Shown piece by piece: positions 57,617-64,000 of a stretch of DNA of 64,000 nt (its first letter is position 1; each line of letters opens with the position of its first letter). Below the pieces are notes generated by a model. It was not told where the DNA came from and did no database searches. It was given only the letters and a program-made list of their open reading frames with translations. Origin of the DNA: Paraphysoderma sedebokerense (taxonomy: Eukaryota > Blastocladiomycota > Physodermatomycetes > Physodermatales > Physodermataceae); assembly GCA_025602915.1 (NCBI GenBank), contig JAHLJZ010000035.1, forward strand, positions 166,521 to 230,520. The letters run 5' to 3'. The translations under genes and the position numbers were made by a program.

Positions 57617-60600
57617 ATGAACAAACCGAATGAATACAATCCGAAGATTTTACTCCGATATCGAAGGCCTCTTGCGCACGAACAAGAGGCAACAGTGATT
57701 ACGGAGAATGGATCGTACACCAGGTTTATTCATAGCAAAACCCGCTTATACACTGCAGTTGTTGGACAAGCAGCTTACGATTACTTCAAAGAACGGCACT
57801 CGAAATATCAAAATAATCTTGCTGCTTCGATCGCTATTCCAGCATCGACAACCCAGTCTTTAATAGCAACTGGAACCGAATCAGCTGGAAATATCCCTTT
57901 GGCCGTCGCTGATACGAATAATATGTCTGATAAAGATCCATCGGTCAACGATGAATTAGCAGACAACTACGATCCACCAGACAACTACGATCCACCAGAC
58001 AACTACGATCCACAAGAAAACTACGATCCACCAGACAACTACGATCCACAAGAAAACAACGATCCGCCCATATCTCATTCTGTGGCCGAATCCGGAGATA
58101 CAAGAATGGAAAGAGAGTTTTTCCCATTCTCCGCAGTTTTTCAACCGTCTTCGGCAGCTCCCTTGCAACCTCAGGATCCCTTGACATCTCCTCCCCGTGG
58201 GTACGATGATCTCACGGCTCATTACCTGGATTATTATATTGCTATATCGACATATCGCAATAACTATACATTCTTGAAAGAATACAGCCACAAGAATAGA
58301 GTGTTATACGCTATGAAAGACGTGGATTGTAATAACGATGGAAAAGCAATTCTTGTGGATCGTTTGGTCTTCGCCGGTATAGTGAAATGTGAATTCGATG
58401 ACGGAGTGTGCCTGGTTTCGTTTTGTACCGTTTGTGGCGATCGTCCTTACGATACTGTAGCCATTTTCCTCAACCAGCGCCGATTTCCGCGTACAACATC
58501 CCAACAATTCTTCGGGCAAAATCCGTATTACGGGCAATGCCATCATACCAAAACCGCAGCATATTTGCATACCCGAGCGCTTGCTGCGAATGATCAGATG
58601 CGTTCGCTATTTCAATATTTCAGTCAGGGAGGCATGAATGACGGGATCGATCTAAGGGCCCTTAGTCGCCCCATTCCTACTACTATGACGTTCTCTCGGT
58701 ACCGCACTGATCCAATTGATATCTATGTTTACTTCGGAGCGGAAGAATTTGTCGGTTGTTTCAGAGATAGACGGGGCTACTTTAAATGTCTTGCATGTCA
58801 CAGAACATCGGGGAAGTATTGTAGGCATGTGTCTAATATTACCTACACCGAAGAGGAAATTGTGGAGCGGTCCTCTTCAGCGGCTGAAGGATTTGAAGAA
58901 GAGGAAGAAGAGGATGCTGAGGGCTTCTGGGATGAATTGCCAGAAGAGGAACCTCTCACGCTATCGAGGTGTTCCTATCAATGTATGTTACTAGATTTTA
59001 CTTTGAAAATTATGATTTTCTTACCTGCTTCGCCTACAAATTCAGGGAATCAAGATGAAACTATGAAATTCGAATATCATAGTATTTATCACAAGAGTCG
59101 AAATTCCAAAATCAAATTAACCCCGTCTCGATCCCACTGCGATAATTGTCAATCCGAATTATCTCAACCATTTCGTCAACGCACTTTCGCTTATTCTTCT
59201 TCACCTGTCCTGTTCGATATAGCATACCCTTTCACTGATGTTGAAGTGTATTTGAAGCGATGTTACTGCTGCAATACTATCATTCATTACGATGGAAGGC
59301 ATGAAAGCGTTGTTAACGTGGACGACACTGTCTTCTGTACGGAACGGCTGCTACGGGATGCTTTGCGGGATCATTACACAAAAGGCTCAACTTTCTTTGC
59401 ATTCTGGAAATGTTTGTTAGCTAGATACGAAGATTACGGAATTCCTCGCCGTTTGAATGAGAAATGGCAACACCTTCGGAACCGATTTCAGCGAGCTGTG
59501 TTAGGGTACGTGGACTTATGCAGTGATATAGCTATAAGGCCCTGCCCTTGTGGTGGTCGAAATGGGATTGTTTTGGATGCATTGAATATGAGCATTAAGA
59601 GAAAGCATCTAGAAACTCTTAGAAAACCGTGGGCTGCCGACGGTACTGCTGATGTTTCCTTGTCTCATTTCTAGGAGTTGGCATTAGTTAATCCTTCTTT
59701 ACAGATAGTACTACCCGATTGCGATGTCCACTTAAATTCAGCGATAGAATTTATATACGTCATCCGGCCACCCGAGAATTAGTTTATCGCTTTTCGGGGC
59801 GCAAAAATGGCTGGTCATATGGGGCTGGCGGACTGTCCATGGGGGAATATCAAGGCCTGAAAAGCAGTATCGAACTTCCTGCTGGGCTAAGAGAACTATT
59901 CAATCTTTACAGGCCTAAAGTGCGGGAACAAACTAGGGCGGAGGGTTTGAGTCATATATATATTTGTGCTCAAATAGCTACAATAATTACTTACATGATC
60001 TTCGGCAGCGGTTTCTTATGTTGCACATCCAGAGATCCGAGAGTTTGTCGCTACCGTATCTGCAGCTGTATCGCCAGTCGCCGTATTACTTCGAGTAGAA
60101 ATATTGCCAATAGTACGCAACCTCCGAAATAACGACCCGATCTTGAAGGATGATTTGGACAAATTGCAAGCGTACTCGCCGGTATTTGCTAAACTTACTA
60201 CGTCACTACTCAACCGATTTTTTAAGTGGCCGGAGCAACTTCGTGTGCTGCTTGATGAGCTCCTAGAAATTGCAGAAGCACAGTTTACGTCGGTCCCGGA
60301 ACACCGATCCATCCCGGTTGCGTTAGACGTTCATCCGAAAACCGAACTGACTCATACTGGAATGTATTCCTCCCTACCGTTACAACGGAAACTTAAGAGA
60401 TGGGAAGAAGCAAGTGTCAAAGATCGCTGCACAAAAATGGCGAAGCAAGGAAGTAAATTGGGCAATGGTAAGGTTTATATACCGCTATGAAAGGAATAAT
60501 GCAGGCTAAAATATAAATTAGGGACACTTACGGTTTTCTGTGCCGAGCATAGAATATGTCTCGGCGCGTATGTTTTGCATGAGAAAGAGTCTCAAGCAAC

Positions 60601-60949
60601 GGCCTTTGAGTTTTTGTACACTCGATGTTCCCAGGCTCCGAAATATGTAGTTTATGACAACGCATGTAATGTGCAGGAATATGTTTTGAATCGTGAACCT
60701 GCATTCTTCAAGAACACGATGTTTTTGGTTGACGGTTTGCATTTTCAGGATCACATTAATTGTTCCGCAGCTTTCGATTGTCGGTTGTATAGTTGTATGT
60801 GGCGGAAGACGTCAGTGCTTGCGGAGCAAAAAAATGTTAAATTCCGTCCACTGCGGAAAATTGCTCCGTTTTGTAATAAACGAACATTCTTCACTCTATT
60901 GAGATTTTTTGTACATATGATAAATTCAGAAGAAGAGTGTAAATGGTAA
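57617..60949 (+). CDS. KDZ-type transposase with SWIM-like and cysteine-cluster motifs
   Basis: Exons 57617-58982, 59046-59642, 59705-59944, 60009-60467 and 60522-60949 give 1029 residues without an in-frame stop. Residues 116-151 are six near-identical hexapeptides (DNYDPP/Q type). Then come a SWIM-like motif (CLACHRTSGKYCRH, near 390-405), CDNC, CYCC with YDGRHESVVNVDD, and CPCGG followed by IVLDALNMS. The last exon has YVVYDNACNVQEYVLNR and FLVDGLHFQDHINCS. This order matches the cysteine-cluster/KDZ (Kyakuja-Dileera-Zisupton) transposase group, and also the HMGXB3-like proteins derived from it. Acidic residues at the expected sites are present (LDALN, ALDVH, YDNAC, VDGLH). Terminal repeats were not found, so mobile or domesticated status is open. 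The ATG follows a possible acceptor, so an upstream exon may exist. Confidence 0.65.
57962..58069 (+). repeat. Coding minisatellite, 18-bp unit x 6
   Basis: Six head-to-tail 18-bp units of the form GACAACTACGATCCACCA, the third and fifth ending CAA instead of CCA and the last diverged. They lie in frame in the KDZ-type gene and encode an acidic, Pro/Tyr-rich spacer. Confidence 0.92.
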
Positions 60950-61977
60950 ACTGGCACAGAGATATAATGTGATTGAATGATTCGATTGATTGTTATTGTA
61001 AATGGGGATACCAATATATGTGCATTGAAATATTAGCGTGTCAATTGCGCGCTACATATCCTAACGCAATACTGAAAGTGCTGAGTTGTTAAAGTCAATT
61101 CCCGGCCAATATATACTGACTATCTAAATACAGTATAATTGGTTTCAGCCTGCAGTCACACTTGAAACTTTTCTCAACATGTTGCACCCTGTCAGTTGGA
61201 AAGGGTGCCGGGTGGCCTACACATCATTTCCGTTACTCCAGAATGATGTTGTTATGATATCTGACCACTATGATCCACTATTTCCACTGAAATAGTCATA
61301 TTATTTTTATGTCAAGGTAAATATACAGATAAAATTAAGTGAAAGAATGCATTACCTTGAATCCGCTGCTAATCACTGCGGAAGGTAAGGTTTCTCTTCC
61401 GGCAACCCGCGTAATTGCATAACCGCCCAAAACTACCAACCACCTTTCGAACTGAATTATGCTTGTTAATCAACACGAATCAACAGGAAGTACAACCGGA
61501 ATGCATAGTCAAAAGATAAATATAATTATAAAATGAATTATGTATTGATATCATGACGCATTGCTGCAAGACCTACGGTTTCGTCTGATTGAGCAGTAGA
61601 ACGCGAAAATTCTGTCGAAAATAACTACAAGACATAGAGCAAACATATAATTCCGGGGAACCAAAAAAATTAGTTATGTACAAATCGCTATCTAACAGAT
61701 AAGATACATATACATCATCAATTTATTATATACGCTATTCCTTATGTTGGTAAACCGGTGATAATTCGTCAACGATTGCTCCCGTTCAAGGATTCCCTGC
61801 GCGTAAGCATGATGAGTCGTTGATCGACTCAACTGAAGTTACTCAAAAATTTACACAACTGAGAGAGCGTTTTCAATTCCTCAAATTTATTAATTCTACA
61901 AAAATATTATATGCATAGTATATATTCTATTGGTGTTCTCCTTCATCAGTATCTCCAATTCCCGGATTGTCAGTGAC
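60950..61977. other. Convergent AT-rich spacer
   Basis: 1.03 kb between the stop codons of the KDZ-type gene and the unknown minus-strand gene. Strongly AT-rich, with no open frame of note and no recognised RNA. If the KDZ gene is mobile and single-gene, its right terminus should lie here. Confidence 0.5.
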
Positions 61978-63769
61978 TTATTTTTGGGGTGTCGCATTCT
62001 GACGTGCTGCGTTATATGATCCCACGGACGGTAAAGTGGAATTGTTTAGCATTAGCCTCGGATGATAATTTGGAAGGAGGGAAGTCAATGTATGAGCGGA
62101 ATGGTTTAAATCTGTGATATTGGGAGGATGGAAGTGCTGATTTTGAGCGATTGGTTGACGTGTACGACATTCGAATAGTCTCCGATCATCATTAATGTGC
62201 GTTGAATATACCGGAGGCATTCGGCGACTGTGATGATCGGACACCGCCGTTGCAGCAGTTGTTGGATTCTGCGGAAGCCATGCAGCACATGTAAGGAGAC
62301 TATTGGCGCGAGATTCAGCAGATATGGATCTACTTGACCAGGAGTGGGTATTCCCCGTATGGGCTGGACGAGATAAATGATGTAAATTGTGACCTTGCTG
62401 AAACATAATTGTTTCGGGAGGTAGCTGCGAAGTAGGCGGTGTTAATGGAAGATCAGAGTTGCTCCGCAGCATCGCGGGCCGTGGCCTCTCGCCGCTCTCG
62501 TCTTCATCCTCACTAGCCTCCATCGTTGCACTAGATTCGTCGAAAACGTTCAAATCATCATCTGATATGTCATCATCTGATAAATCGTCATCGCTATCTC
62601 CGTCCTTGTTGTTAACGTCATTACCATCCCGAATGACGCCAGCAAGGTTAACATCGTTTTGATTCTCTTCCACATTCGTGTCTCTGTTCGAATCAATATC
62701 CTGAACAGAGGCATTCTTAGATGCCGAGTCCAGTATAATTAAAAATTTCCTAGGTTTTAAAGTAATATTGCCTAAATTATTAAGGGAGGTTAGTAGTCTA
62801 TGTCAAAGTAGATGAGGGGGTAGGCGTAGTTACTCTTATCATGGAGCCTGCGTAATGACTCAGTATTTTGTTCCACCAATGTAAGAGCCTTATTGAAAAC
62901 CCTTGTTTCAATTACATTTGGAGACTGCTTCAAAATAGCAAATTTGGCGTTCCGGAAGCTCTGTTCTGCCGCACTCCTTGGAATCATGGACAAAGCATAT
63001 AAGATCAGCTGCCATCGTTTTGCAATAGGAGTGATCTTGGAAGGGCTCTTGAATTCTATGTGCCGAGGCCATGCACTCGGCTTCACTCCTACATCTAATA
63101 TAGATGTTGGTTAATCGTCGTTAAACAAGACATAGCAGTTGATACCGTACAATAATTAGGCGGGCCGCCCAACATTCGCTTAATCAGTTCCGCCGCCAAA
63201 GAACCCACAAACTTGTCAGTTTTTGTCCGATCTTGTATTGATGAATGAACATAACTTGCAATCTTCGATTCGGTGTTCCAATCATGTGGTGGTAAATCGA
63301 TAACATAGCCGGTGTTTTCGGAGTTGTCATTCTGTGTCAGATATGCTTGGCCATATTTCTCCTCTATAGTATCTTGTAAATCAGCCATCACATCTGTGAG
63401 CAAGGGAGATGAGATGGAGACCGATTGCAACTTTACACGATCCCAGCAACCGGGGCGAAAGATCTGAAGGTGGAATTCTATACGACTGATTCGATGAAAA
63501 CGCTCCAAATATCTTCGGAGATACTTTAATTGACGATTGATATAGGCATTGCACTGCTTGGTTTCGGACGGAAGATCATAAGGTCTGATACGAGCTGCTC
63601 TCCGTCCTTGCAACTTATGGGAGGAAGATGTAGATATAGAAGTTCGGTTGTTTGCTGAATTTGCCTGTAAAGGCGTGGGATTTACGTCGAAATGATTGGG
63701 AGGAACATGCTGCTGGTAGGTAGGAATATCGCTTCCTAAAAGTGGCAAATGGGGGGGTAGGGAATTCAT
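61978..63769 (-). CDS. Protein of unknown function with acidic tail, possibly KDZ-element partner
   Basis: Three minus-strand open frames join into one gene: exons 63769-63151, 63094-62834 and 62771-61978, 557 residues. Both introns are GT-AG; the second contains a perfect TACTAAC branch-site motif. I do not recognise the family. Residues about 45-130 are basic with a helical stretch (INRQLKYLRRYLERFHRIS). Exon 2 has a compact segment (KRWQLILYALSMIPRSAAEQSFRNAKFAIL). Exon 3 has an acidic run (DGDSDDDLSDDDISDDDL), then a long Ser/His/Pro-rich tail that looks disordered. It is nuclear-looking by composition only. It converges with the KDZ-type gene, so it could be a second gene of the same element or a host gene. 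Confidence 0.55.
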
Positions 63770-64000
63770 CGATACGAACTTTGAGAAGATTTGTGTTAAC
63801 TGTTGGCTGTGGGACTTAGAAATTTTTTCGCTTTCCGTTTAAATTAATTATCATGGACAAGCGTGGGCATTGGGCGTCTGCATTGGCCAATTCAAAAATG
63901 CCAAACGCCATTCCCATCGGCAGATCCCCTCGTAGTCCCGGACAGCACCATCCATTGAGAGTCACGGATTTTGACATCCCATATATATAACCTATAACTC
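63770..64000. other. Right window edge; possible divergent short exon
   Basis: 231 bp upstream of the unknown minus-strand gene. A 45-codon plus-strand frame at 63853-63990 (MDKRGHWASAL...) ends in TAA close to the window edge. It could be the first exon of a divergent gene, but nothing confirms it. Confidence 0.3.

Noticed and set aside
61978-63769. Three separate small genes on the minus strand
   Set aside because: The three frames are joined in frame by two canonical introns, one with a TACTAAC branch site, so one gene is the simpler reading.
1-64000. tRNA, rRNA, CRISPR arrays and operon-type regulatory signals
   Set aside because: None was recognised on either strand by eye; intron structure shows the DNA is eukaryotic nuclear. 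A tRNAscan run would be needed to exclude small RNA genes.

Overview
The window is nuclear DNA of an intron-rich eukaryote, most likely an early-diverging fungus with a flagellated stage (chytrid-like). Genes are compact, with many GT-AG introns of roughly 45-100 bp, and lie on both strands about 0.3-1 kb apart. The fungal side rests on a Pex30-type peroxin/DysF protein, a KDZ-type transposase and the general gene content. The flagellum side rests on a ropporin/ROPN1L-like gene and a neighbouring TEDC1-like gene (tubulin delta/epsilon complex, centriole triplets). I saw no tRNA, rRNA, CRISPR or prokaryotic feature. All protein models were spliced by eye, by choosing introns that keep frame and restore known motifs.

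Left unique part (1-21060): the 3' end of a Saf4/CCDC130 splicing factor; an intact HARBI1-like DDE transposase; a C1-Pex30-DysF membrane protein; two tandem secreted macro-domain proteins (minus); an HSL-type lipase/esterase; the ropporin-like gene; the TEDC1-like gene (minus); and an ACAD10/11-type acyl-CoA dehydrogenase.

Central part (21061-57117): an 18,028-bp block present twice in direct tandem (period 18,028; junction at 39089). All paired open frames that I compared are identical and shifted by exactly 18,028. Each copy carries a USP-like protein (+), an HSL-type lipase (-), a BTB protein (-), a second HSL-type lipase (-), a quinone oxidoreductase (-), a 20-exon ZGRF1 helicase (+) and a heat shock factor (-). 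This is either a very recent duplication or an assembly artefact. That question must be settled before gene copy numbers are used.

Right unique part (57118-64000): a KDZ-type transposase gene with SWIM-like and cysteine-cluster zinc motifs and an 18-bp coding minisatellite, then a convergent three-exon gene of unknown function that may belong to the same element.

Themes: the three HSL-type lipases (five counting copies) form a local family whose oxyanion HGGG motif is always split by a phase-1 intron. Lipid metabolism recurs (lipases, acyl-CoA dehydrogenase, peroxin-like protein). The most unusual items are the exact 18-kb tandem block, the signal-peptide-bearing macro-domain pair and the TEDC1-like gene.
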